Notes under the pieces: generated by a model
What the model was told of the DNA's origin: nothing
The model's input: the letters and a program-made list of their open reading frames with translations, nothing else
Database searches by the model: none
Shown: piece after piece, positions 35,655-43,578 of the stretch
Layout: the number at the start of each line of letters is the position of its first letter
Numbering within the stretch: position 1 is the stretch's first letter
Made by a program: the position numbers and the translations under genes
Assembly: GCA_002491905.1 (NCBI GenBank)
Contig: DKWV01000011.1
Span: forward strand, 67,718-131,717
Direction of reading: 5' to 3'
Origin: Lachnospiraceae bacterium UBA7143
GTDB lineage: Bacteria > Bacillota > Clostridia > Lachnospirales > Lachnospiraceae
Length of the DNA stretch: 64,000 nt

Positions 35655-36767
35655 ATGGCAATGACAGAATTTCGTTGTTATTATAAAAAAAGTCTTTTTT
35701 ATGATAGAAGCGAAATACGTATAGTATTAATGGATGATGCAATACGCGTTTGTGGATTTTTATCTTTTCAGTCAGTTGATACATCTATCAGACTAATTCC
35801 ATATGATAAATTAGAAGGATTTCACGTAACTAGGATGGGAGAGGAATATTATGTGGATATAATAGAAAAGCCCAATAAGCACATGTATTGTCCGGGATTT
35901 GACGATGAAGTAAAAATAGTTGAAGAAATCAAAAAATATAAATGTGCTTATGATGAAAAAATTAGAGAGATAAAAGAAAGGGAGGATAATGAGCGTAAAT
36001 TGGCTGAAAAGGAGAGCCGGGAATATTACGCTAATTGTTTTGCTTTTCATATTGGAAATGACAGTAATCCATATTATGTATTGAATAAAGGCTCTTATAC
36101 GATTTGTGCAATCTATTTTAACAGAAATAAAGATCTAAACATTTTAAGTATTGATGGGAATGAAAAAAATGAAATTTGCGCCAAAATAGAATATGCTAAA
36201 ATTCATTATTTTGAAAAAGCAGGGGCAATTCATTATGTATCTACTATTGAGGGGCAATATAAAAATTTGGGTGGACAATTTACCGGCGCGGTTTTTTCTA
36301 AAAAAGCGATTGCAATAGGTGGCTTATTATTTGGCACAATGGGATTGGCAGGAGGAGCACTGTTAAGCGCGAAACCAAGTTCAATGAAGTTTCCTGATAC
36401 AGAAATAAATTTATCATCAGATATTCAGCAAGTTGATGATAAAAATGTTATTCTAAATTATTATTCAGATATAAAAAAGCAATATTTAGATATGGAACTA
36501 CCTGCTGAAATATATAACTTTTTACAAACTTATATTCCGGATAAAAAATATGAGATTGTCTGTGAGTTAGAAAAGCATTCTGCAGTGAACAGGGCAATGA
36601 ATCAAAAAGCCTCTGATTTGAATCCGCTAAAGTGTGATAATTCACCCAAAATGTCGATGGGTGAGTTTAAAGAAAGTGTTGACAAGCTTAAGTATATGTT
36701 TGATGTGGGAATGATTACAGAAGAAGTTTATGAAGCAAAGAAAATGGAATTAATGCAGCAGATATGA
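35655..36767 (+). CDS. AT-rich SHOCT-domain protein of unknown function
   Basis: About 370 residues. The N-terminal part looks like a PH-like/beta domain (RLIPYDKLEGFHVTRMGEEYYVDI), the middle has a Lys/Glu-rich helix (about 100-135), then a second beta region and a hydrophobic Gly-rich segment (IAIGGLLFGTMGLAGGALL). The end is a SHOCT module (KLKYMFDVGMITEEVYEAKKMEL), which generally mediates oligomerisation. ATG 35655 has GGAGG eight bases upstream; several in-frame ATGs (35649, 35661) are near. The gene is much richer in A+T than its neighbours, which suggests recent acquisition. Confidence 0.7.
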   Translation: MAMTEFRCYYKKSLFYDRSEIRIVLMDDAIRVCGFLSFQSVDTSIRLIPYDKLEGFHVTRMGEEYYVDIIEKPNKHMYCPGFDDEVKIVEEIKKYKCAYDEKIREIKEREDNERKLAEKESREYYANCFAFHIGNDSNPYYVLNKGSYTICAIYFNRNKDLNILSIDGNEKNEICAKIEYAKIHYFEKAGAIHYVSTIEGQYKNLGGQFTGAVFSKKAIAIGGLLFGTMGLAGGALLSAKPSSMKFPDTEINLSSDIQQVDDKNVILNYYSDIKKQYLDMELPAEIYNFLQTYIPDKKYEIVCELEKHSAVNRAMNQKASDLNPLKCDNSPKMSMGEFKESVDKLKYMFDVGMITEEVYEAKKMELMQQI

Positions 36768-37552
36768 TGAAAAAAAGATTGACAAACTATAGCAGTCTGC
36801 TTAGAGGAGGAGCAGGGACGGATTTCTGTAAGACATTTGATCGGATACCTGAAGACTTCGACAAGTACAGGTCCAGATATCGGGAGGAGGTGTTTCAGGA
36901 GCTGGCATCAATTTGTAAGCTCGGTTCGGATAAGAAAGTGCTGGAGATCGGCTACGGGACAGGTCAGGCCACAGAGCCGATTCTGAAAACGGGGTGCGAC
37001 TACACGGCAATCGAGCTGGGAGAGAACTTCACTTCCTTTTTAAAGCACAAGTTTTTCATCTATTCGAATTTTCGTGTAATTAACGCGGATTTTGAAACAT
37101 GGGCATTTAAGAAGGGCACGTACGATCTGGTGTACTCGGCGGCAACAATTCAGTGGATTGCTGAGGAGATTGCCTTCACAAAGACGTTTCAGATGCTAAA
37201 GCCGGGCGGGGTTTTGGCCATGTTTATGACGCATTCGGATGAGCCAAGCCAAAATCCCAAGCTGCGCGCGGAAATTGATCGGGGTTATGAGGAACATTTT
37301 CGTGTAAAGCAGAGCTATCAGTGCAGGATGGACTATGAAAATGCGCTGCACTACGGTTTTACCAATCTGGTGTACAAGGAGTGGAAGAGTGAGAGGACGG
37401 TTGACGCCGAGACTTATATTTCTTGGATCAGCACGCACTGCGATCATATTACGCTGGAGGAGCCGTATAAGACCAGATTCTATGCGGGAATCCGGGAGGC
37501 GTTTCAACATCATGGGAACAGGATGGTAATTATAGATACGATTCATTTGTAG
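36764..37552 (+). CDS. Class I SAM-dependent methyltransferase
   Basis: The Rossmann motif VLEIGYGTGQATEPI and a second acidic strand (TAIELGENF) followed by YDLVYSAATIQWI place it among class I methyltransferases of the trans-aconitate / ubiquinone type. The substrate is unknown. Its tandem ATGATG start overlaps the end of the SHOCT gene by four bases, but base composition returns to that of the bulk genome, so the two genes may have different origins. It ends 19 bases from a convergent ferredoxin-like gene. Confidence 0.85.
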   Translation: MMKKRLTNYSSLLRGGAGTDFCKTFDRIPEDFDKYRSRYREEVFQELASICKLGSDKKVLEIGYGTGQATEPILKTGCDYTAIELGENFTSFLKHKFFIYSNFRVINADFETWAFKKGTYDLVYSAATIQWIAEEIAFTKTFQMLKPGGVLAMFMTHSDEPSQNPKLRAEIDRGYEEHFRVKQSYQCRMDYENALHYGFTNLVYKEWKSERTVDAETYISWISTHCDHITLEEPYKTRFYAGIREAFQHHGNRMVIIDTIHL

Positions 37553-37571
37553 CTGGTTCAGAAACCATAAA

Positions 37572-38390
37572 TCATAGTGCATTCTTTGGGCAATTCTTTA
37601 CGCACTCAAAGCAAAGAATGCATTCTGTGCCGTTCTTTCTATTTCGGGAATTATCCGTAACATCTACTTCCATAGGACACACCTTTTTGCATTTACCACA
37701 GGATACACATTTGCTTTTATCACATGTAATGCGGAGCATAGAAAAATAACTCATAGGTTTTAAAAATATTGTGACAGGGCATATGTATTTGCAAAATGCG
37801 CGATTGTCCTTAAACACAAAAGCCAATATGATCCCGGCAGAATAGTACATAACATTTCCTGTGATAAACGCCCAAAACATAATTTTTTCCATGTTACCGA
37901 CATGGGCGAGGAATAGTGCCGAAACGAATATAAGGGAAATGGCAAATGTGAGATATCTTATCCATCCAATCTTCTTTCTCGGTGCTTCAGGAACTTTGTA
38001 CGGGAGAAAATCAAGTACCATTGCCGTCCAGCAGGCATACCCGCACCAGCCTCTGCCAAAAACAAGTGGCCCGAATATTTTTGCAACTGCATAATGAATG
38101 GTTGCCGCTTCAAAGGTACCTGTAAAAAGGTAATACCAAAATCCCTCAATCTGCATATTTTCGTTGCAGATCAAACCCAAATAAACCAGCATATAAAGCC
38201 CGACTAAAAGCTGCGCGACTCTGCGGGCATGTTTGTATTTTTTAATGTATAGAAAGACCCCGAGAGAAATAGAGATTCCGATATAGCTGAAGTTGAACAA
38301 ATAAAATATATTGTTCTGTGTCAGCCACAATGAGACCGCAATAGTTTCAAATATTGTCAACATAACAAGCGGCAAAAAGTATTTTTTCAT
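37572..38390 (-). CDS. Membrane-bound 4Fe-4S protein, NapH/NosR-like
   Basis: The protein has about six membrane segments, loop motifs GRGWCGYACWTA and CKYICPV, and two C-terminal ferredoxin motifs CVSCGKCKKVCP and CILCFECVKNCP. This is the pattern of NapH-like electron-transfer proteins. The acceptor is unknown. A PadR-type regulator gene lies 28 bases upstream on the same strand, so the pair probably shares the promoter at about 39.0 kb and PadR control. An 11-base inverted repeat (37578-37588 and 37612-37622) lies in its last codons. Confidence 0.83.
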   Translation of the reverse strand: MKKYFLPLVMLTIFETIAVSLWLTQNNIFYLFNFSYIGISISLGVFLYIKKYKHARRVAQLLVGLYMLVYLGLICNENMQIEGFWYYLFTGTFEAATIHYAVAKIFGPLVFGRGWCGYACWTAMVLDFLPYKVPEAPRKKIGWIRYLTFAISLIFVSALFLAHVGNMEKIMFWAFITGNVMYYSAGIILAFVFKDNRAFCKYICPVTIFLKPMSYFSMLRITCDKSKCVSCGKCKKVCPMEVDVTDNSRNRKNGTECILCFECVKNCPKNAL

Positions 38391-38418
38391 TTTTCCTCCG
38401 ATTCACAGTTCCCTATTT

Positions 38419-38994
38419 CTATTTGACTGCTTCTCCTGTATTTTGTTCATCTAAGCTTTCCAGTTTCTGAATGCAGCGATCCGCCCATTCGATACAATTT
38501 TTGATAAATCCGTAACCGAAGTCAACGGTAAACTGCCAGTACATAATCTGGTACATTTCCTTATTGGAACCATAATTTTCTATGGCTTTGGGGGTTACAC
38601 TCATTTTCCCCAAATATGTTTCGCAATCTGTCCTAAATTTCCTTAGCATGTCGGCACTTTGAGCAGGGGGCATGTTCCCGCCGAAAAAGACTTTCATAAG
38701 AAAGGCGCTTTTAAAATGTGTGGCATCTTCGCCTGCCCCCTTGGCAAGCCAGTTCATAAATTCCTTTTTTCCCGTTTCGGTAATAGAAAAAACTTTTTTG
38801 TTCGGACGGTCTGCCTGAATGACAGTTTCTCCGAAAATATAGCCCTTCTTTTCCAGCTTTTTTAATTCCAGATAAATGTGGCTGTTTTGGGCATGCCAGA
38901 AAAATTGCAGAGAGGATTCAAACGCTTTGATTATATCGTATCCACTCATTGGCCCGTAATTTAATAATCCTAAAATTCCAAATGCTAAAGACAT
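38419..38994 (-). CDS. PadR-family transcriptional regulator
   Basis: The 191-residue protein has the PadR winged helix at its N-terminus (ILGLLNYGPMSGYDIIKAFE, then SHIYLELKKLEKKGYI) and the long C-terminal dimerisation helices of the Vir_act_alpha_C type (about 95-180). PadR proteins repress their own promoter and adjacent genes on binding small compounds. Target candidates are this gene and the downstream Fe-S membrane protein. The promoter and a strong inverted repeat lie just upstream. Confidence 0.9.
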   Translation of the reverse strand: MSLAFGILGLLNYGPMSGYDIIKAFESSLQFFWHAQNSHIYLELKKLEKKGYIFGETVIQADRPNKKVFSITETGKKEFMNWLAKGAGEDATHFKSAFLMKVFFGGNMPPAQSADMLRKFRTDCETYLGKMSVTPKAIENYGSNKEMYQIMYWQFTVDFGYGFIKNCIEWADRCIQKLESLDEQNTGEAVK

Positions 38995-39016
38995 ATTTGC
39001 ATCGCTCCTATAATCT

Positions 39017-39051
39017 AATATTATAATAGTATAAAATTATAATATTTGCAA
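39017..39051 (-). promoter_or_regulatory. PadR promoter with overlapping 11-11 inverted repeat operator
   Basis: Arms AATATTATAAT (39017-39027) and ATTATAATATT (39036-39046) form a perfect inverted repeat with an 8-base spacer. On the minus strand, TTGCAA (39046-39051) and TATTAT (39023-39028) are 17 bases apart. The repeat covers the whole promoter, as expected for an autorepressor site. Confidence 0.68.
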
Positions 39052-39066
39052 TGAATTTTTGAAGGC

Positions 39067-39095
39067 TTGCACAATCACATTGGATGTGCTATTCT
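39067..39095 (+). promoter_or_regulatory. Promoter of the Rpn-type nuclease gene
   Basis: TTGCAC (39067-39072) and TATTCT (39090-39095) are 17 bases apart, with TGC before the -10 making it extended. GCACA (39069-39073) and TGTGC (39085-39089) form an inverted repeat within the promoter. The leader to the start codon is about 165 bases. Confidence 0.6.
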
Positions 39096-39124
39096 GATAT
39101 CACTTGGAACATCTTTTTTATCTT

Positions 39125-39262
39125 TTGCCCAAGGGGCAATCATAAAGAGCGTATCGCTCAGAGATTCCGAGAGTAACTAAAAACTATAGAAGAGGTTTTT
39201 GTATTGCCGGTATAGGGAAATCTGTCGCGTGTTCGGAATATATCAGCCTCTGGAAAGAGAGG
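39125..39262 (+). promoter_or_regulatory. Structured 5' leader of the Rpn-type gene with SD-sequestering hairpin
   Basis: Hairpins TTGCCC-AAG-GGGCAA (39125-39139) and GAGCG-TAT-CGCTC (39147-39159) are followed just before the gene by CCTCT (39247-39251) pairing with AGAGG (39258-39262). The last one hides the Shine-Dalgarno sequence AGAGAGGA in a stem, six bases before a TTG start codon. Confidence 0.5.
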
Positions 39263-39268
39263 ATTGTA

Positions 39269-40213
39269 TTGAAAAGAGAGACAGAAACAGACAATGTAAC
39301 AGAGAGAAGGGGTGAAGGGAAACTTCCCACAGGGAAATTGAAGTATCCGCTGACAAATGATTTTATGTTTAAAGCTGTGCTGCAAAGAAATCAGACGGCA
39401 TTAAAGGGATTGCTATGCGCTATGCTAAATATGCGGATGGAGGAGATCGCGTCAATCAGAGTATTGAATCCTATCGAAATTGGAGGCATGATTGACGAGA
39501 AAATGATGATGCTGGATTTAAAGTTGGAACTAAATGACAGCCGTATTCTGGATATTGAGATGCAGGTTATTGATGAGGGAAACTGGCCGGAGAGATCGTT
39601 AGCATATCTATGCAGGGCGTTTGACCAATTGGAAAAGGGAGAAAAGTATCTGGAAGCAAAGGAAACAATACATATTGGCATTCTTGATTTTACGCCGCAG
39701 GGGTTTCCGGAAAAACTATATTTGGAGTATTATTTTTATAACTTAGATACCGCACATAAATATAGTGACAAAGTGTCAATACGTGTGTTAGAATTAAATC
39801 AATTAGCAAAGGAGCCAGATGAACAGATAAGACCAGAGTTATACTACTGGGCGCAGCTTTTCAAAGCGGAGACATGGGAGGAGATGCGAATGTTGGCGGA
39901 GAAGAACGAAACCATCAAAGAATGTGTATTCACCTATAAAGAATTGACAGCGGATGAAAAGGCGCGGATGCAGTCGGAGGCCCGTGATGACTACTACCGT
40001 CGGTTAAACTGGGCTGAGGAGCGGGGACTTAGGAAAGGCATGGAAAAAGGTATAGAAGAAGGCTTGGAGCGTGGACAGAGGGAGACTGCCCGCACGTTAC
40101 TTTCCAACGTAGACAATGCTATGGAGAATTTTCATGTAGATTTGGAAAGTGCCTGCAAGGGGCTTGGGACGACAGTGGAGGCTTATCGGGCGGCGAAAGA
40201 ACTGCTGGAGTAA
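39269..40213 (+). CDS. Rpn-type PD-(D/E)XK nuclease family protein
   Basis: The protein belongs to the Rpn/YhgA-like PD-(D/E)XK group, whose studied members are DNA nucleases that promote recombination. The core reads Asp83 in MLDLKLEL followed by Glu97-Met-Gln99 in ILDIEMQ, the D...E-x-Q pattern of the family. The usual KYPLTNDFMFKAVL start is present and the C-terminus is a charged coiled coil (RKGMEKGIEEGLERG). The start is TTG 39269 with AGAGAGGA upstream; no ATG stands before the conserved N-terminus. These genes are often numerous and may be horizontally acquired. Confidence 0.85.
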   Translation: MKRETETDNVTERRGEGKLPTGKLKYPLTNDFMFKAVLQRNQTALKGLLCAMLNMRMEEIASIRVLNPIEIGGMIDEKMMMLDLKLELNDSRILDIEMQVIDEGNWPERSLAYLCRAFDQLEKGEKYLEAKETIHIGILDFTPQGFPEKLYLEYYFYNLDTAHKYSDKVSIRVLELNQLAKEPDEQIRPELYYWAQLFKAETWEEMRMLAEKNETIKECVFTYKELTADEKARMQSEARDDYYRRLNWAEERGLRKGMEKGIEEGLERGQRETARTLLSNVDNAMENFHVDLESACKGLGTTVEAYRAAKELLE

Positions 40214-40341
40214 ATATTTTTAAAACTTTTTATGAGGTTGTATTTTCCTCTGGTGGCATGTAAGATAAAAGCGTATGAAAAATGAAGTAGTTTTAGAAGA
40301 AAAGGAGTGAAGCGTTTGATGAAGGAGACCGCAGTATCATA

Positions 40342-40385
40342 GCAGTGGCTATGACATTTCAAACTTAGATTGTGATAGCCATTGC
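40342..40385 (+). other. Hairpin after the Rpn-type gene
   Basis: GCAGTGGCTAT (40342-40352) pairs with ATAGCCATTGC (40375-40385) with one G-T pair. GTTTCC follows rather than a T-run, so it may be a weak terminator or a leader structure for the CD3324-family gene 32 bases on. Nothing else is recognisable in the 204 bases 40214-40417. Confidence 0.45.
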
Positions 40386-40417
40386 GTTTCCTAAAGTAAA
40401 TATATTAGGAGGCAGCT

Positions 40418-40717
40418 ATGAGCTATAGACGGGCGGATGACATTCTGCCGGAAAATATTCTTGAGATCCTGCAGACGTATGTGAGCGGCGATACCATCTA
40501 TGTGCCCAAGAAAAAGGAGTGCAGAAAAAGATGGGGCTCGTCCACGGGTGCGAACGAGAAGCTTCGGATCAGAAATGAACAGATTTTTGAGCAGTACCAG
40601 AAAGGCGTTTCAACGAAGGAGCTGGCACTGCAGTATTATCTGACGCAGAAGAGCATACAGAGGATTCTCAGGGAAATGCAGATAAGACCTCCTATGGAGC
40701 AATGCGGAATCGATTAG
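40418..40717 (+). CDS. CD3324-family small DNA-binding-like protein
   Basis: This 99-residue protein has the conserved start MSYRRADDILPENILEILQ, a YVPKKKECRKRWGSSTG turn and a C-terminal helix-turn-helix (GVSTKELALQYYLTQKSIQRIL). The family is common in Clostridia and probably binds DNA, but its role is unknown. It has a GGAGG site six bases upstream and is followed after 12 bases by an RNHCP gene. Confidence 0.8.
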   Translation: MSYRRADDILPENILEILQTYVSGDTIYVPKKKECRKRWGSSTGANEKLRIRNEQIFEQYQKGVSTKELALQYYLTQKSIQRILREMQIRPPMEQCGID

Positions 40718-40729
40718 GAGGAAATAAAA

Positions 40730-41155
40730 TTGAATAGAGAAAATAAAAGAAAGACATTTGAAAAGGGATATTACAAAAACCATGCCTGCGGGGAAATTTT
40801 TGTATGCAAGGTTTGTGGGCGGCAGGTATTGCCGGATGGTGCGGGCAGTAAGCACAGAAATCACTGTCCGAATTGCCTGACCAGCCTGCATGTGGACATC
40901 AAGCCGGGAGACCGCGCATCAGACTGCGGCGGTTATATGGAACCTGTGGCCGTATGGGTCAGGAAAAACGGAGAATGGGCGATCATACACCGCTGCCGTC
41001 AATGCGGACAGATGAGTTCTAACCGGATCGCGGCGGACGATAATCCCATGAAGCTGATGTCCATTGCCATGAAACCGCTTACGTCTTCGCCGTTTCCGAT
41101 TGAGAGGATCGAAGAGATGACGAGACTTATGGGCGGGGCGGGCAGTATATCCTGA
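40730..41155 (+). CDS. RNHCP-domain protein
   Basis: The protein shows the family signature around KHRNHCPNCLTSLHVD, plus zinc-type pairs CKVCG and CRQCG, so it is an RNHCP zinc-ribbon protein of unknown function, possibly nucleic-acid-binding. It uses a TTG start preceded by GGAGG (40717-40721). A strong terminator follows. It is probably co-transcribed with the CD3324-type gene. Confidence 0.83.
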   Translation: MNRENKRKTFEKGYYKNHACGEIFVCKVCGRQVLPDGAGSKHRNHCPNCLTSLHVDIKPGDRASDCGGYMEPVAVWVRKNGEWAIIHRCRQCGQMSSNRIAADDNPMKLMSIAMKPLTSSPFPIERIEEMTRLMGGAGSIS

Positions 41156-41169
41156 ATGTCAGCGATTAC

Positions 41170-41201
41170 AGAAAAAGAGGGAATGCGTTCTCTCTTTTTC
41201 T
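41170..41201 (+). terminator. Bidirectional terminator after the RNHCP gene
   Basis: AGAAAAAGAGGGAA (41170-41183) and TTCTCTCTTTTTCT (41188-41201) form a 14-base stem with one G-T pair and a TGCG loop. Both arms have the T/A runs of a two-way terminator. Confidence 0.85.
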
Positions 41202-41214
41202 CGTGTTGTGGACG

Positions 41215-41223
41215 TGCTATAAT
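41215..41223 (+). promoter_or_regulatory. Extended -10 promoter of the YdcF-like gene
   Basis: TGCTATAAT is a perfect extended -10, 33 bases before the start codon. The -35 would fall in the T-run of the preceding terminator (TTTTTC) and is poor. Confidence 0.6.
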
Positions 41224-41255
41224 TATCTGTAAAATATGTCAGGAGAGGTAAGCGC

Positions 41256-42071
41256 ATGAAAGAGCAGACGGCTGAAAATATAAACATATTGGGACGCTTT
41301 TGCGGCAAGAGGGATGTGGAGGCACTTACCGTCAGTCACTTGCAGGATCAATACGGATGGAGACGGGCAGATGTGATGGTCCTGTTTGGCGGCAGTATCA
41401 TAAGCGGCGGCGATGTTCTTGCAGACGCCATGAAAAACGAAATTGCGGAAAAATATGTGATCGTAGGCGGGGCAGGACATACGACTGGCACACTGCGTCA
41501 AAAGGTAAGGGAAGAGTATCCGTCAATCATAACGGAGGGACTGCCGGAAGCAGAGATATTCAACAGATACTTGGAAGCTGTGTATGGTCTAAAAGCGGAT
41601 TATCTGGAAACCCAGTCTACAAATTGCGGAAATAATATTACATATCTGCTTGAGTTACTGAAACAGCAGGGGATTGGGTTTCGGAGTATCATTCTGTGTC
41701 AGGATGCCACTATGCAGTGCAGGATGGATGCCGGACTTCGCAAGTATATCCCGGATGACGTGACCATTATCAATTTTGCGGCATATCAAGCCGAGGTTAC
41801 GCTCAAAAACGGTCAATTGGACTATTCAGAAAATATACATGGCATGTGGGATATGGACAGGTATGTAAATTTGCTGATGGGTGAAATTCCAAGGCTTACT
41901 GATGATGCAGACGGATATGGTCCGAAAGGAAAAGATTTTATAGCCCATGTGGATATTCCGGAGGAAGTGCGGACTGCCTTTGAAGAATTGAGAGAGATAT
42001 ACGGCGGGGAGATCCGCAAGGCGAATCCGCTATATGCATCCAAACGTGCGGACGGTCATTATTCCGGCTAA
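41256..42071 (+). CDS. YdcF/ElyC-like DUF218 protein
   Basis: The 271-residue cytosolic protein has the DUF218 Rossmann-like core: VMVLFGGSIISGGD, YVIVGGAGHTTG, ETQSTNCGNNITYLLELLKQQG and SIILCQDATMQCRM. YdcF of E. coli binds S-adenosylmethionine, while ElyC affects envelope synthesis; no membrane helix is seen here, so YdcF is the closer model. It has its own promoter and a GGAGAGG site (41241-41247), and is followed by a terminator. Confidence 0.8.
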   Translation: MKEQTAENINILGRFCGKRDVEALTVSHLQDQYGWRRADVMVLFGGSIISGGDVLADAMKNEIAEKYVIVGGAGHTTGTLRQKVREEYPSIITEGLPEAEIFNRYLEAVYGLKADYLETQSTNCGNNITYLLELLKQQGIGFRSIILCQDATMQCRMDAGLRKYIPDDVTIINFAAYQAEVTLKNGQLDYSENIHGMWDMDRYVNLLMGEIPRLTDDADGYGPKGKDFIAHVDIPEEVRTAFEELREIYGGEIRKANPLYASKRADGHYSG

Positions 42072-42081
42072 GAAGTGGAAG

Positions 42082-42159
42082 ATGGAGGAAGTGCCTGCGC
42101 TTGTTTCCGAGGCGGATAGAGTGGCAATTTTAGATAGAGATCACTTAAATTGGGCGTAA
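42082..42159 (+). CDS. Possible 25-codon peptide or gene remnant overlapping a terminator
   Basis: The frame reads MEEVPALVSEADR then VAILDRDHLNWA and stops inside the terminator stem. It is open upstream as well (TVIIPAKKWK) but in a different frame from the YdcF-like gene it overlaps. The amino-acid content looks protein-like, but there is no ribosome site. It could be the end of a lost gene. Reported with low trust. Confidence 0.2.
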   Translation: MEEVPALVSEADRVAILDRDHLNWA

Positions 42160-42176
42160 GAACGCCCAGTTTTTTT
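42151..42176 (+). terminator. Rho-independent terminator after the YdcF-like gene
   Basis: TGGGCGT-AAGA-ACGCCCA is a perfect 7-base stem with a GNRA-like loop, followed by GTTTTTTT. Confidence 0.9.
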
Positions 42177-42194
42177 GCACAAAAATTGATCCTT

Positions 42195-42222
42195 TTGAAG
42201 ATCTGCTCCGTTATTATATATA
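42195..42222 (+). promoter_or_regulatory. Candidate promoter of the ECF sigma operon
   Basis: TTGAAG (42195-42200) and TATATA (42217-42222) are 16 bases apart. No GGAAC-type ECF autoregulatory -35 was seen in the gap. Confidence 0.4.
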
Positions 42223-42305
42223 GACGTTAGCAAAACAGCAGGGATTACAGCTTCTGTGAAATGTGATATGCAGGCATAGGTTTCAGGAGAAAGGGGCGGC
42301 AAAAT

Positions 42306-42821
42306 GTGAGTGACGACGAATTGATTGACAAAATCAAAGACGGGGACGAAAACGCGGCAAAAGAACTGATCGATCGTTATTACGCCGCCATTTTGCGATA
42401 CTGCGGCTGGCATTGCACTGTTCAGGACCGGGCGGAGGATTTGGCGCAGGAAACTTTTTTGAAGCTGTTCCGGAGTCTGCCGGGATACAAGGGCAGGAAG
42501 AAGTTTAAAGCCTATTTGTACACAATCGCCAACCGCCTGTGCATTGATGAGAGCAGAAAAATGCCCTTGTATTCTCTGGAGGATGCAGAGGAAATTGCAG
42601 GTGTAAAAAATGAAATTGCGCAGGCGGAGCAGAGAGAGGAGATTCGGCGTCTGCTTGGCGTTTTATCGCAGGAGCAGAGGGAGGCGGTGATCCTCCGTTT
42701 CGGTCAGGAGCTTGGGTTTTCGGAGATTGCAAAGGTGATGGGCTGCAGCATGCGGACGGCGCAGAGCCGGGTCAGGAATGCACTGCGATTGATGAGAAAG
42801 GAGATTGGGGATGAAGGATAG
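42306..42821 (+). CDS. ECF-type RNA polymerase sigma factor
   Basis: Region 2 is seen in RAEDLAQETFLKLFRSLPGYKG and LYTIANRLCIDESRK, and region 4 in REAVILRFGQELGFSEIAKVMGCSMRTAQSRV. At 171 residues it is a regular ECF factor. The start is GTG 42306; the ATG two bases before is out of frame and meets a stop at once. It overlaps the next membrane protein gene, followed by an ABC transporter, so it may respond to an envelope signal. Confidence 0.92.
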   Translation: MSDDELIDKIKDGDENAAKELIDRYYAAILRYCGWHCTVQDRAEDLAQETFLKLFRSLPGYKGRKKFKAYLYTIANRLCIDESRKMPLYSLEDAEEIAGVKNEIAQAEQREEIRRLLGVLSQEQREAVILRFGQELGFSEIAKVMGCSMRTAQSRVRNALRLMRKEIGDEG

Positions 42822-43578
42822 AAAAATAGAGGAATATCTGCAAAGTTCTTTGAAGAATGGGGCGGAAGGGCATCCCCTCAAAAAAGAAGAAACCATTGCG
42901 GGATGCATAGCGGTCATGCGCAGGCAGAAGGGATATGTGGAGGAAGAGAGAACGGGTTTCTGGCAGTTTTTGTCTGATGTTTTGCGGTTTGAGGGATTAG
43001 CCATTTTCGGTCTGCAGGCGGGAGTGTTGCTTCTGGTCTGCATGTGGGCTGGGGCGATAGAGGATGTATCGCATTATATACCTGTCTTTACGCCGCTGTT
43101 TGCACTGGCTGTTATGCCGCCGCTGTTTCGCAGCCAGTTTTACAATATGGGAGAAATGGAGGCGGCGACAAGGGCGTCCGAAGTAGAAATCATAATTGCC
43201 AAACTGATCCTTGCAGGAGCGGCAAATCTGATCAGCATCACAGCTTTTTTTTGTGTGGTCATGCATGTGCAAAATTCCAGTGAAAATATGGGACAGATCG
43301 TTTTGTACGGACTGGTGCCGTATCTGGTTTGCATGACTGCCATACTGCGGCTGATCCGAATGCACCGGAAGGAAAGGATATCTGTCTATGCCGTGGCTGC
43401 GGCAGGTTCCTGTATGGTCTGGGGATTGTCAGCGAAAGCGCTGCCCTGGCTGTATGAAACATCTGCGGCAGGGCTGTGGATTGTCTTGTTTGTCATTTTT
43501 GCGGGATTTTTTAGCAAAGAACTCTGTTTTATATGGGAAATGAAAAGGGAGGGAAAGATTTATGGAAGTATCAATTGA
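42811..43578 (+). CDS. Membrane protein of the sigma-ABC operon, candidate anti-sigma factor
   Basis: The first 50 residues are cytosolic and charged (KIEEYLQSSLKNGAEGHPLKKEETI), followed by six hydrophobic segments. I recognise no catalytic motif. Overlap with the sigma gene by 11 bases and a cytosolic head with a membrane part suggest an anti-sigma role, although a transporter subunit is also possible. Its end overlaps the ATPase gene by 17 bases. The ATG at 42811 follows GATTGGGG. Confidence 0.6.
   Translation: MKDRKIEEYLQSSLKNGAEGHPLKKEETIAGCIAVMRRQKGYVEEERTGFWQFLSDVLRFEGLAIFGLQAGVLLLVCMWAGAIEDVSHYIPVFTPLFALAVMPPLFRSQFYNMGEMEAATRASEVEIIIAKLILAGAANLISITAFFCVVMHVQNSSENMGQIVLYGLVPYLVCMTAILRLIRMHRKERISVYAVAAAGSCMVWGLSAKALPWLYETSAAGLWIVLFVIFAGFFSKELCFIWEMKREGKIYGSIN

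Noticed and set aside
37578..37622. 11-base inverted repeat near the end of the Fe-S membrane protein gene as terminator
   Set aside because: It lies in the coding end and neither strand has a T-run after it, so termination is doubtful.
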